DNA of 64,000 nt from the NCBI GenBank assembly GCA_025362975.1, contig JANYES010000014.1, positions 1-64,000 of the forward strand, given 5' to 3'. Made by a program: the position numbers and the translations under genes. The notes beneath the pieces were generated by a model. It was not told the origin of the DNA. It was given only the letters and a program-made list of their open reading frames with translations, and searched no databases. Shown piece after piece: positions 37,485 through 46,685 of the stretch; the first letter of the stretch is position 1; the number at the start of each line of letters is the position of its first letter. Source of the DNA: Alphaproteobacteria bacterium (lineage in GTDB: Bacteria; Pseudomonadota; Alphaproteobacteria; Rickettsiales; SXRF01).

Positions 37485-37664
37485 ACGCGCCGCGCTTCGT
37501 GCGGGAATAAGGATTGCCTACGTTTTTAGCGGCAAAAGCGTCGATGATGGCCAGCAAGGCTTTAGGCAGTTCTCTGCGCGTAATAGTGAGCGAGTAAATT
37601 TTGCTTCGCGTTGAGCGAGACGGGGTAGACGATGGTGATGCGGAGATTGGTTAACTTAGAATGG
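37485..37664 (-). other. Noncoding gap with possible coding remnant and a 20-bp repeat
   Basis: Between the MetH-like gene and comF, the minus strand has an open frame of about 55 codons without an ATG, ending RRELPKALLAIIDAF… and GAFKY. It may be the tail of a lost gene. The 20 bases at 37480-37499 (TTTAAACGCGCCGCGCTTCG) recur at 37795-37814 inside comF, in direct orientation, which suggests a local duplication or a small repeat family. Confidence 0.3.
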
Positions 37665-38399
37665 CTAATCCGCTTTTCGAGCTAAAGTCAGAACGTTAAC
37701 TTGCGCGGCGCCTGCTTTGAGCAGCGCCTTAGCGCATTCGCCGATGGTGGCGTGAGTGGTCATGACGTCGTCGATGAGAAGCACGCGCTTGTTTTTTAAA
37801 CGCGCCGCGCTTCGCGCAGGCACAAGGAACGCCCCACGGACGTTTTCCTTTCGCTGCCGACGGGTGAGGCCCGGCTGGGGTTTGGTGCGGCGCGTGCGCT
37901 TAACCGCGTCGGGAATGACGGGCAGGGCGCAATGTTTTTGCATGCTATACGCCATCGACGCCGACTGGTTATAACGCCTGCCGACAAAACGCCAGTAATG
38001 TAGCGGCACCGGCACGATCACGTCACTTTCTTGCGCCAATTCTTTGCCGAATCGCGCCAGCCATGCGCCGTAGATGGCGCTCAAATGAATCTGGTCGGCG
38101 TATTTAAGCTTGGTAACGAGCGCCCGGCTGGCATCGTCATAGCGAAACACCGAGCGTGCTTTGGCAAAAGCAGGCGGGGCCTGCATGCATCCGGCGCACA
38201 GCGCGCCCTTACCGAGGCTGTAATCGAACGGATGGCCGCAGCATTCGCAGTACGGGTCGGCGATGAAGCCCACCTTGCCCCAGCACTCCGGGCACAACGT
38301 GCCGTGGGTGGCCACCGTGAGCAGGCAGACGAGGCATTGCGGCGGGAACAACAGGTTGAGCAGCGGCGCGAGCATGGCGAATAAGGGTTTGGGTTTCAT
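37665..38399 (-). CDS. comF: ComF-family phosphoribosyltransferase-like protein
   Basis: 244-residue ComF homologue linked to DNA uptake and processing. The N-terminal zinc-finger-like region has Cys pairs (CLVC, CPEC, CECCG, CAGC), and the C-terminal phosphoribosyltransferase fold has the PRPP loop VLLIDDVMTTHAT. The segment PVPLHYWRFVGRRYNQ is diagnostic. comEC lies nearby on the other strand, which supports competence. Confidence 0.93.
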   Translation of the reverse strand: MKPKPLFAMLAPLLNLLFPPQCLVCLLTVATHGTLCPECWGKVGFIADPYCECCGHPFDYSLGKGALCAGCMQAPPAFAKARSVFRYDDASRALVTKLKYADQIHLSAIYGAWLARFGKELAQESDVIVPVPLHYWRFVGRRYNQSASMAYSMQKHCALPVIPDAVKRTRRTKPQPGLTRRQRKENVRGAFLVPARSAARLKNKRVLLIDDVMTTHATIGECAKALLKAGAAQVNVLTLARKAD

Positions 38400-38443
38400 G
38401 AAACCTATAGTATAAAGGCAGCCGATAACAATGATTTAGTCGC

Positions 38444-39253
38444 ATGTCGCACCCCGCACTTATTTTTGACCGCAACCGTTTAAGGCAACACCGCGACCGC
38501 GCGAGCGCGACCATTTCGCATAGCGATTTTTTGTTCCGTGAATGCGCTCGTCTGCTCGCCGACCGGCTGCCCGACATAAACCGCACCTTTCCCCGCGTGC
38601 TCGACCTCGGCGCTCATCACGGTTATCTGCATGAATACATCAGCCACATGAACGGCATCGAATGGATGGTGCAGGCCGACCTATCGGCACGCATGATCAC
38701 TCACGCCAAGGGCGCCCGCGTGGTCTGCGACGAGGAGTTTCTGCCGTTTGCCGACGCCAGTTTCGACCTCGTCACGAGCGTATTTTCCCTGCACTGGATC
38801 AATGACTTACCCGGCACGCTGATTCAAATCAACCGCATGCTCAAGCCCGGCGGGCTGATGATGGTGATGCTGCCCGGCGGCAAGACGCTGATGGAGCTGC
38901 GCCAGTCCTTCGAACATGCGGAACTCGCGATCACCGGCGGATTGTCCCCGCGCGTATCCCCCTTCGTCGACACGCGTGACGGCGCGGGGCTGCTGCAACG
39001 CGCGGGCTTTACTTCGCCAGTGGCCGATAGCGACACGCTGAACATACATTACGATAACCCGCTCAAGCTGGTCGAGGATCTGCGCGCGAGTGGTGAGACC
39101 AATACCCTGCTCGCAAGCGCCAAAGGCTGCATGCGCCGCTCCATTTTCGACGCGGCGATGGATTACTATCAGGAGCATTTCGCGCAAGCCAACGGCAAGG
39201 TGACCGCCTCCTGCGAAGTGGTGACTCTTACCGGCTGGAAAAAAGATGCCTGA
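38444..39253 (+). CDS. SAM-dependent methyltransferase fold protein, NDUFAF5-like
   Basis: 269-residue class I methyltransferase-fold protein. Motif I is VLDLGAHHGYLHEY, later motifs are LPFADASFDLVTSVFSLHWINDLPG and MLKPGGLMM. The N-terminal FDRNRLRQHRDRA is typical of the NDUFAF5/BioC-like alphaproteobacterial and mitochondrial group, whose human member hydroxylates an Arg of respiratory complex I. The exact reaction here is inference. It overlaps comEC by eight bases. Confidence 0.88.
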   Translation: MSHPALIFDRNRLRQHRDRASATISHSDFLFRECARLLADRLPDINRTFPRVLDLGAHHGYLHEYISHMNGIEWMVQADLSARMITHAKGARVVCDEEFLPFADASFDLVTSVFSLHWINDLPGTLIQINRMLKPGGLMMVMLPGGKTLMELRQSFEHAELAITGGLSPRVSPFVDTRDGAGLLQRAGFTSPVADSDTLNIHYDNPLKLVEDLRASGETNTLLASAKGCMRRSIFDAAMDYYQEHFAQANGKVTASCEVVTLTGWKKDA

Positions 39254-41309
39254 CACCCCCATCCGCCACGGTTCGCGCATGCGCTGGTTCCTGTGGTCGC
39301 CGGCGGCGTTGATGGTGGGGATTGGGATATTCTTCTCGCTGCCGAACGAACCGCCTATCCTGTACGGGCCATTAGCGCTCGGCGCGATGGTGCTGTTGGT
39401 GATGGTGCTGCGCCGCTATAGCTGGCGGGCGCGGCTGATCCCGCTGGTGTTGATCGGCGCGGGGTTCGTCGCAGCGCAGTGGCGCGAGGAAACGGTGGCG
39501 ACACCGCTGCTATTGGGGGAAATCCACAACCGCATCGTCGAAGGCACCATCGACGAAATCGAGCCGGTGGAAAAACGCGAAAAACTCGTGCTGTCGCATC
39601 TGGTCATCGACGGCGTGCCACTGGAGCATACGCCTTTGCGCATCCGCGTCAGTTTCCGCCATGCTAACGATACGATCAGCGTTGGCGACCGTGTGCGCTT
39701 CATTGCCAACCTTTACCCCTTGCCCACCCCCATCATGCCCGGTAGTTACGATTTCGCCCGGCATTTCTATTTCCGCAGCATCGGCGGCAACGGGTTTTCC
39801 ATCAGCGCCGCGCAAGTAGTGCAACCGGCGCAGGAATCCGGCTGGCGCACTCAGCTCAACCAGTTCCGCCACATGATCGGCACCACCATGCGTGACGGCA
39901 TGCCCGGCGCCGTCGGCACCGTGGCGGCCGCCATGACGGTCGGAGAAACCGGCCCAATTCCTAACGACGTGAAAGCCGTCTTACGCGATTCAGGCCTCGC
40001 GCATATGCTGGCGATTGCAGGCTTGCACCTGGGTATCGTCACCGGCATCGTATTTTACAACGTGCGCCTGTTGTTAACACTCATCAAACCGCTCGCTCTG
40101 CGCGCGCCGGTCAAGAAAATCGCCGCGTTTTTTGCATTGCTCAGCGGGCTGGTGTATCTGGCGCTCGCGGGCGGGCCGATTCCGGCGCAACGCGCCTTTA
40201 TCATGGTGGTATTCCTGTTCACCGGCATCATGCTGGACCGTAAAGCAGTGACGCTTCGAACCTTGGCGCTTGCCGCCATGTTGATCTTGCTGTTCTTCCC
40301 CGAATCGATGTTCGGCCCGAGCTTCCAGATGTCGTTTGCGGCCACGCTCGCCATCATCGCGCTATACGAGCATTACGGCTGGAAATTCCATAACTCGCAG
40401 TCGCGCCTGCGCGCGGCGTGGGCGCATCTGATGGGGATTGTCGTCACCTCGCTGGTGGCCACGCTTTCCACCGCGCCCTTCGTGCTCTACCACTTCAATC
40501 GCTTCGCGATTTTCGGGCTGCTTTCCAACATGGTAGTGGTGCCGCTGGCGACGTTTGTGATTATGCCCGGCATGGTGCTTGCGCTGCTGCTGATGCCGTT
40601 CGGCCTTCAATGGATTGGCTACATTCCGCTGGCCTACGGCACGGATATCATGATTCGCATGGCGCAGTGGGTGGTGGAGTTGCCGTATGCCTCCGTGCAT
40701 CTGCCCTCGCCGACCGATGCGGGGATTATCCTTTGCGCATTCGGGCTGATGTTTTTATGCGTGGTGCAGGGGCGGTTGCGCTTTGCAGGTATCGGCGCGC
40801 TGGCGCTGGGCTTTGCCACTATCGCCCTGCACGTGCCGGTGGACATGCTGGTCAGCTCCGACGCGCATCAGGTGATGCTGCGCCTCGATAACGGCCATTA
40901 CACGGGGCTGAAAGGCACGGGGCGTTCATTCAATATGCAGAACTGGCTGCGCTCGGAGGGCGAGGATACGCTCGTGCCGCTCAAAGACACCGGCATCGAT
41001 TGCGATGCTGGCTATTGCATCACCAAACAGCGCAGCCATACCGTGGTCATGGTTAAAAAACCGGATGACGATAGCATCGTACGCGCCGCCTGCGCGCAGA
41101 AATCCGACATCGTCGTCGCATGGCATTACCTAAGCGCCCAAGACTGCCCGGGGGCAAGCATCCGCATCGGCCGTGCAGAACTGGAAAACTACGGCCCTCA
41201 CGGCGTGTGGTACGGCAAGGACGGCATCCGCGTCGAACGCACGCGCACCGGTACCGGCATGCGCATCTGGCAATTGCCGATCAAGGAAGATAGCGATATG
41301 GAAGAATAG
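39246..41309 (+). CDS. comEC: ComEC/Rec2 DNA-uptake channel protein
   Basis: 687-residue polytopic membrane protein of the ComEC family. An N-terminal DUF4131-type region with two membrane segments is followed by the competence domain (residues ~220-500: HMLAIAGLHLGIV, SGLVYLALAGGPIPAQRAFIM). The C-terminal ~170 residues lack a clear HxHxDH lactamase motif, so the nuclease-like domain found in longer ComECs seems missing. Its 3' end overlaps the P-ATPase gene tail by 29 bases. Confidence 0.92.
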   Translation: MPDTPIRHGSRMRWFLWSPAALMVGIGIFFSLPNEPPILYGPLALGAMVLLVMVLRRYSWRARLIPLVLIGAGFVAAQWREETVATPLLLGEIHNRIVEGTIDEIEPVEKREKLVLSHLVIDGVPLEHTPLRIRVSFRHANDTISVGDRVRFIANLYPLPTPIMPGSYDFARHFYFRSIGGNGFSISAAQVVQPAQESGWRTQLNQFRHMIGTTMRDGMPGAVGTVAAAMTVGETGPIPNDVKAVLRDSGLAHMLAIAGLHLGIVTGIVFYNVRLLLTLIKPLALRAPVKKIAAFFALLSGLVYLALAGGPIPAQRAFIMVVFLFTGIMLDRKAVTLRTLALAAMLILLFFPESMFGPSFQMSFAATLAIIALYEHYGWKFHNSQSRLRAAWAHLMGIVVTSLVATLSTAPFVLYHFNRFAIFGLLSNMVVVPLATFVIMPGMVLALLLMPFGLQWIGYIPLAYGTDIMIRMAQWVVELPYASVHLPSPTDAGIILCAFGLMFLCVVQGRLRFAGIGALALGFATIALHVPVDMLVSSDAHQVMLRLDNGHYTGLKGTGRSFNMQNWLRSEGEDTLVPLKDTGIDCDAGYCITKQRSHTVVMVKKPDDDSIVRAACAQKSDIVVAWHYLSAQDCPGASIRIGRAELENYGPHGVWYGKDGIRVERTRTGTGMRIWQLPIKEDSDMEE

Positions 41310-43482
41310 GGTAGCGCAGCGTGCTATTATATAATTCAGTATTTCTAAGCCTGAGCGCATTGCCGATCACCGAAACTGAACTCAGCGCCATCGCGAAACT
41401 GGCAAATACAGGACTCAGGACGAGGCCGAAAACCGGATATAAAACCCCTGCCGCCAGCGGTACGCCGAGCAGGTTATAGATAAACGCAAAGCCCAGATTC
41501 TGGCGGATATTGCGCATGGTCGCTTTGCTTAAACGGTGCGCGCGCACCACGCCGCGCAGATCGCCGGAAAGCAGCGTGATGTCCGCGCTTTCAAGCGCAA
41601 TGTCTGCGCCGGTGCCCATCGCGATGCCGACATCGGCCTGCGACAATGCCAGCGCATCGTTGACGCCGTCCCCGGCCATCGCCACCTTGTGGCCTTTAGC
41701 CTGCAATTCGCGGATGATTTCTGCCTTGCGCCCGGGCAGGATTTCCGGCTCGACGCGGTCAATGCCGAGTTTGCGGCCCACGGCTACCGCCGTGGATTTA
41801 CTGTCGCCGGTCAGCATGATGATGGTAAAGCCCGCTTCCTTAAGCTGTTTGATCGCCTCGGGCGTGGTAGCCTTGATGGGATCGGCAACCGTGATGATGC
41901 CAGCCGCCTTGTTGTCCACTGAAATGAAAAACACGATCTGGCCCTGCGAGCGATACGGCTCCGCCTTGGTTTTGAGCACCGGCACGCCGAGCGATTCCAT
42001 GAGGGCGGCGTTGCCAAGCCCAACCGAGCGCCCGTCCATAATCCCTGTAACACCCTTGCCGGGGTGCGATTTGAATGCATGCAATTGCAGAAACCCGATG
42101 CCGCGGTCCTCGGCTTCCTTGATCACCGCCGAGGCGATGGGATGTTCGCTGGCGCGCTCTAAACTTGCCGCCGCGCGCAACAGATTCGTTTCGGTGTAGC
42201 CGTCCTGCGGCATCACTGCGATCAGCTTCGGTTTGCCTTCGGTGAGCGTGCCGGTTTTATCGACGACCAGCGTATCGCAAATGCCAAGTCTTTCCAGCGC
42301 CGCCGCTTCGCGCACTAAAATCCCGCCGCGCGCACCGCGCCCGGTCGCCACCATCACCGACATCGGAGTGGCCAGCCCAAGTGCACAGGGGGAAGCAATC
42401 ATCAGCACCGCTGCGGCGCTGGAGAGCGCATGCAGTAATTTCGGCTCAGGGCCGACCATCGCCCATGCCAGCCCCGTCAGCACCGCAACCGCAATCACCA
42501 CCGGCACGAAATACGTCGACACCGTATCGGCCAGACGCTGCACAGGTGCGCGCGTGCGCTGTGCTTTGGCGACGGCCTGTGCAATCTGCCCCAGCATCGT
42601 CGCGTCTCCGACGCGGTCGCAACGCATGATGAAACTGCCGTCGAGATTATGCGTGCCCGCCGTTACCTCGTCGCCCGGTTTTTTAGCAACGGGCAGCGAT
42701 TCTCTGGTCAGCAGCGACTGGTCGAGGCTGCTTTCACCCTCCAGCATCACACCGTCCACCGGAATCGCTTCGCCAGGATGGATGCGCACATGGTCGCCCG
42801 GCTTCAAATCCACCACCTGAACTTTTTCCTCAGCCCCACCCGCATGAACCAAATGCGCCGTCTTCGGCGCGAGATTCAGCAGCTTGCGCATGGCTTCACC
42901 CGTCGCCGCGCGCGAGCGCAGCTCCAGTACTTGCCCTAGCAGCGCAAAGACGATAATCATCGCCGCCGTTTCAAAATAAAAATCGCCTTCGGCGATCGGG
43001 TTGATGAACATCATGACGCTATACCCGTACGCCACGCCCGCACCGAGCGCGATCAGCGTGAACATGTTGAGCGAGCGGTGGTAAATCGATGCCAGTCCGC
43101 GCATGAAGAACGGCCAGCCGCCCCACAGCACCACGAGCGTGGCCAGCACGCATTGCCCCCATTTGCCGCCTTCGGACATGAATGCCGCATGCATCTGCGG
43201 GTCAGCCATCATCATCACCAGCAGCGGCATCGCAAACAGTGATGAAAGCACCAGCCGGTGCTTCATGTTCGTCAGTTCCGGGTCCTCACGGGAATGTTTG
43301 CTTGCCGCCACGGGTTCCAGCGCCATGCCGCATAGCGGGCAGCTGCCGGGGCCATCGTGTTGAATTTGCGGGTGCATCGGGCAGGTAAAGGTGCCGTGTG
43401 CGTGCTCATGCGAGACAGTTACGTCCTGTGAGTGATGCGCGCAGCATGCATGCTCGTGAGGTTGTTGAGCGGTCTGTTCCAC
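41281..43482 (-). CDS. Copper/heavy-metal P1B-type ATPase with altered motifs
   Basis: 733-residue metal-exporting P-type ATPase. The N-terminus is His/Cys-rich, then a heavy-metal-binding domain TCPMHPQIQHDGPGSCPLCGM (residues 33-53), about eight membrane segments, the phosphorylation site DKTGT (Asp408), MLTGDSKST and GDGVNDA. Two departures stand out: the transmembrane metal motif is Ser-Pro-Cys (364-366) where close relatives have Cys-Pro-Cys, and the actuator motif is Thr-Arg-Glu (259-261) where Thr-Gly-Glu is nearly universal. Start is GTG. Copper specificity and activity are therefore uncertain. Confidence 0.9.
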   Translation of the reverse strand: MEQTAQQPHEHACCAHHSQDVTVSHEHAHGTFTCPMHPQIQHDGPGSCPLCGMALEPVAASKHSREDPELTNMKHRLVLSSLFAMPLLVMMMADPQMHAAFMSEGGKWGQCVLATLVVLWGGWPFFMRGLASIYHRSLNMFTLIALGAGVAYGYSVMMFINPIAEGDFYFETAAMIIVFALLGQVLELRSRAATGEAMRKLLNLAPKTAHLVHAGGAEEKVQVVDLKPGDHVRIHPGEAIPVDGVMLEGESSLDQSLLTRESLPVAKKPGDEVTAGTHNLDGSFIMRCDRVGDATMLGQIAQAVAKAQRTRAPVQRLADTVSTYFVPVVIAVAVLTGLAWAMVGPEPKLLHALSSAAAVLMIASPCALGLATPMSVMVATGRGARGGILVREAAALERLGICDTLVVDKTGTLTEGKPKLIAVMPQDGYTETNLLRAAASLERASEHPIASAVIKEAEDRGIGFLQLHAFKSHPGKGVTGIMDGRSVGLGNAALMESLGVPVLKTKAEPYRSQGQIVFFISVDNKAAGIITVADPIKATTPEAIKQLKEAGFTIIMLTGDSKSTAVAVGRKLGIDRVEPEILPGRKAEIIRELQAKGHKVAMAGDGVNDALALSQADVGIAMGTGADIALESADITLLSGDLRGVVRAHRLSKATMRNIRQNLGFAFIYNLLGVPLAAGVLYPVFGLVLSPVFASFAMALSSVSVIGNALRLRNTELYNSTLRYPILPYRYLP

Positions 43483-43579
43483 GTGGCCTGTTTATTCGTT
43501 GGATTCGAATGATAAAGCTTTTATATCAAGGCTTGGCCCTTTATAACAGCTTCTTATCGTCCGCAATTATAAAATTTTT

Positions 43580-43927
43580 ATGCAAGACCCAAAAAACTGG
43601 AATACAGACTGGATTAAAGCCGGAGGCCTCCTCGGCTTCGCCATCCTGACCGCACGCATGTCGCGCACGCCGCTGGCGACGATTATTTCGGCGATGCCGT
43701 TTCTCATCAAAGCCCTGCGGCAGGCGGAAAAAAAGCAGGCCCAGACCAGCAGCGGCACCATGACGCGCGAAGAAGCCGCGCTGATTTTAGGCGTGTCCGA
43801 CAACGCCCCCGAAAAAGACGTGCAGGACGCCCATCGCCGCCTGATTACCAAATACCATCCCGACGCCGGCGGCAGCGACTACCTCGCCGCCAAAATCAAC
43901 CAGGCGCGCGATATTTTATTACCGTGA
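43580..43927 (+). CDS. Membrane-anchored J-domain protein (Pam18/TIM14-like)
   Basis: 115-residue protein with a short N-terminal hydrophobic region and a C-terminal J-domain. The HPD motif is in KYHPDAGGSDYLAAKINQARD. The layout resembles alphaproteobacterial Pam18/TIM14 relatives, which recruit DnaK to the membrane. It precedes murJ by six bases. Confidence 0.88.
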   Translation: MQDPKNWNTDWIKAGGLLGFAILTARMSRTPLATIISAMPFLIKALRQAEKKQAQTSSGTMTREEAALILGVSDNAPEKDVQDAHRRLITKYHPDAGGSDYLAAKINQARDILLP

Positions 43928-43933
43928 GCTGCA

Positions 43934-45484
43934 ATGTCCCTCGTTAAATCCACCGCCACCATCGGAATGTACACGCTGATCAGCCGCGTGCTCGGCTTCA
44001 TCCGCGACGTCACCATCGCCTCGAGCTTGGGCGCCAGCTACATGTCCGATGCGTTTTTCGTCGCTTTCAAACTTCCCAATTATCTGCGCCGCCTGTTTGC
44101 CGAAGGGGCTTTCAACGCCGCCTTCGTGCCACAATTCGCGGGCATGCTCGCCGTCGACGGGCCGGACAAAGCCAGGCAATTTGCCAGCGAAGCCATGTCA
44201 TTCCTCGTAGTGATTTTACTGATTGTCACGGCGCTGTTTATGATTTTCATGCCCGAGCTAATGACCGTTCTCGCGCCCGGGTTTTACAAGGACCCGCAGA
44301 AATTCGTGCTCACCGTCACGCTTACGCGCATCACCATGCCATATATTATTTTTATTTCGCTGGTGTCGCTGTTCGGCGGCATTTTAAACAGCAGCGATAA
44401 ATTCGCCGCCGTCGCCGCCACGCCCGTGATCATGAATCTGTGCCTGATCATCATCCCGTTCTTCATCGACCGCTATACGCCGACGGGCGCGCATTCGCTG
44501 GCCATTTCGGTGATGTCGTCGGGCGTGGCGCAGTGGTTGTGGCTGGCGTGGTTCTGCAAAAAACGCGGCATGCTGCCGAAGCTCGTAAAGCCAAAGCTTA
44601 CCCCGGACGTCAAAAAACTTTTCAAGCTCATCGCGCCCGTCGCACTCGGCGCGGGCGTGGCGCAGATCAATTTATTCATCGACACTATCATCGCGTCCTA
44701 CTTCAATTCGGGCGTGTCGTATCTGTACTACGCCGACCGCATTAACGAGCTGCCGCTAGCTGTCATCGGTATCGCCGTGGGCACGGCGCTGCTGCCGGTT
44801 CTGTCGCGTCAGATTCGCGAAGGCAAGCACGACGAAGCGGTGAGCACCCAGAACCGCGCCATCGAGCTGGCGCTGTTTTTAAGCCTCCCGGCCTGCGTGG
44901 CGCTGATGGTCATCGCCGAACCGGTCATCACCGTTATGTTCCAGCGCCGGGCCTTCGGCATCGTTGAAACGCTTGCCACTTACCGCGCGCTGATGGCGTT
45001 TGCCATCGGGCTGCCCGCGTTCATTCTGGCCAAGGTGCTGTCGCCGGGATTTTACGCCAATCAGGACACGAAAACTCCGTTCAAAATTGCCATGGTCTGC
45101 ATCGTGGTCAACCTGTTCTTCAACCTGACGCTGATGGGGCCGCTTAAACATGTCGGCATGGCGCTTGCCACTTCCATCGCCGGTTGGGTCAACGTCATTA
45201 TGATGGCGGTTGTCCTGCATAAGCGTCACTGGCTGGTGATCGAAACCAAGCTGCTGATGGAAATCGGGCGCATCCTCACCGCAAGCGGCGTAATGGCGTT
45301 TGTGCTGTACGCGCTGCGCGGTTATAGCGATACCTATCTTACGCAAGGCGAGGTGCTGCGCACCTCCATTCTCATCCTCGTCTCAGTGATTGGCGGGGCG
45401 AGCTATTTCGGCGTCAACATTGCCTGCAACACCATGCTTATGCGCGATGCGCTGGTACGCCGCATCCGTGCCCGGTTTCCATAA
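43934..45484 (+). CDS. murJ: Lipid II flippase MurJ
   Basis: 516-residue polytopic protein of the MviN/MurJ family, flipping lipid II across the inner membrane. Typical segments are SRVLGFIRDVTIASSLG near the N-terminus and RLFAEGAFNAAFVPQF; about 14 hydrophobic segments follow. Probably co-transcribed with the J-protein gene. Contains most of the Arg residues expected in the central cavity. Confidence 0.96.
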   Translation: MSLVKSTATIGMYTLISRVLGFIRDVTIASSLGASYMSDAFFVAFKLPNYLRRLFAEGAFNAAFVPQFAGMLAVDGPDKARQFASEAMSFLVVILLIVTALFMIFMPELMTVLAPGFYKDPQKFVLTVTLTRITMPYIIFISLVSLFGGILNSSDKFAAVAATPVIMNLCLIIIPFFIDRYTPTGAHSLAISVMSSGVAQWLWLAWFCKKRGMLPKLVKPKLTPDVKKLFKLIAPVALGAGVAQINLFIDTIIASYFNSGVSYLYYADRINELPLAVIGIAVGTALLPVLSRQIREGKHDEAVSTQNRAIELALFLSLPACVALMVIAEPVITVMFQRRAFGIVETLATYRALMAFAIGLPAFILAKVLSPGFYANQDTKTPFKIAMVCIVVNLFFNLTLMGPLKHVGMALATSIAGWVNVIMMAVVLHKRHWLVIETKLLMEIGRILTASGVMAFVLYALRGYSDTYLTQGEVLRTSILILVSVIGGASYFGVNIACNTMLMRDALVRRIRARFP

Positions 45485-45763
45485 ATCAGCCTTCCTCCGC
45501 CCTTAGTGTTCGAATGGCATACAAAGTTTGGTGTGTGCTGCATTTGCCCCTTCCGGGTTTCGGCCGCACTGGTTAATATAAACTAACCACCTGGAAACAA
45601 AGACTAATAAAAGCAGATGTCAAAAATGTGTAGAAATGTCAAGAAATCGCCTTGTTTTTGCGCCTAAATCACCGGCAATTATCTTGCAACTATTTGTAAT
45701 TAAATATTTCTAACTGGCGCGTTGCCCGCAACAAGCGGTGCAAAACAGCGCCTTGCGATACGA
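45485..45763. other. AT-rich intergenic region, no gene seen
   Basis: This 279-base convergent gap lacks a credible frame. It has a weak inverted repeat, TGGTTA (45570-45575) with TAACCA (45584-45589), and A/T-rich runs. No T-tailed terminator hairpin was recognised. Confidence 0.4.
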
Positions 45764-46333
45764 TTATTGACCGATATAGCGAATCACTGGGCGATCCTGC
45801 ACCGGGATGGTCACGTTGGTATTCACAGGTGGGGTATTGACTGCTGGCGTCGTCGCCGCAACCACCGGAGCCGCCGTTGGCGCCACAACAGGTGCCTGAG
45901 GCACAGGCTGTTGCCCTTGCGGCGTCGCACCCGGCTTAATGCCGCTGCCATTCTGGCGCGCTTGTTCTTCACGCACAAGCTGTTCTGTGGCGAATTGTGC
46001 CGGCGTCATGCGCTCAAGCTCCGAGAGGCGCTGTAGCAAGCGCGCACGCAGCAAATCTTTCGTAGCCCCGGCGCGCGGGTCGGTGTTCCGGAAAGCTTCG
46101 AACTGCTCGGGCGTCATCCGTTCAACCTGCTGGATGCGCGCTTTGATGCGGGCGCGTTCGGTTTCAATCGATTCGACGGGACGCTGGGGCTTCGGGCGCT
46201 GGCCTAGCAGATGATTTCTGATCGTCGGCACCGGCGTCTCTTCCGATTTCACGTAGGAAACGAAGATGAGGGCAAATAGCGGCAGACAAAACGCCGAGAG
46301 GATTATAATCTGACGCTTGTTGAGCGTATTCAT
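45764..46333 (-). CDS. Membrane-anchored Pro/Gln-rich hypothetical protein
   Basis: 189-residue protein: one N-terminal membrane segment (IIILSAFCLPLFALIFVSYV), a charged helical middle with two similar blocks (QVERMTPEQFEAF and ELERMTPAQFATE), and a long Pro/Ala/Gln/Thr-rich tail. It is likely an inner-membrane protein with a periplasmic disordered tail. The ATG at 46333 is preferred; the frame extends back to a TTG at 46372. It is divergent from the broken cutA gene with only 25 bases between starts. Confidence 0.65.
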   Translation of the reverse strand: MNTLNKRQIIILSAFCLPLFALIFVSYVKSEETPVPTIRNHLLGQRPKPQRPVESIETERARIKARIQQVERMTPEQFEAFRNTDPRAGATKDLLRARLLQRLSELERMTPAQFATEQLVREEQARQNGSGIKPGATPQGQQPVPQAPVVAPTAAPVVAATTPAVNTPPVNTNVTIPVQDRPVIRYIGQ

Positions 46334-46358
46334 AATGGTGCGATGACGGGCTAAATTG

Positions 46359-46685
46359 ATGACACAGAACAATATATACGTGGTTTATAGCACATTCCCC
46401 AGCGCAGATGAAGCCTTTTCTGCCGCCACCGTGCTGGTGGAAAAACGCCTGATTGCGTGCGCTAACGTGTTGAATGAATGCATGTCCGTCTATCGCTGGC
46501 AGGGTGGGTTGCAGCGCGAAAAAGAAGCCGTGTTCATAGCCAAAACCACCGGTGCGCGGCTCAAAGACGCCATCGCGCTACTTGCCGAACTCCACCCCTA
46601 CTAGCTTCCTGCCATCACCAGCTATGCCGTTAGCGACGGGTTCGAGCCCTTCTTGCAATGGATTGCCGACGAAACTAGCGCGTAA
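46359..46685 (+). pseudogene. cutA: cutA interrupted by an in-frame amber codon
   Basis: The frame encodes a CutA1 divalent-ion tolerance protein: VYSTFPSADEAFSAA, LIACANVLNECMSVYRWQG and EKEAVFIAKTT are typical. At 46602-46604 a TAG follows LAELHPY, where the family continues H-P-Y-E. Reading on in the same frame gives LPAITSYAVSDGFEPFLQW then a TAA at 46685, the expected C-terminus, for a normal total of ~107 codons. A single GAG-to-TAG change would explain it. TAG is a normal stop in this genome (rsmA ends with it). Confidence 0.85.

Noticed and set aside
46359-46685. TAG reassigned as a sense codon
   Set aside because: TAG ends rsmA normally, so the amber codon in cutA is better read as a mutation or error.
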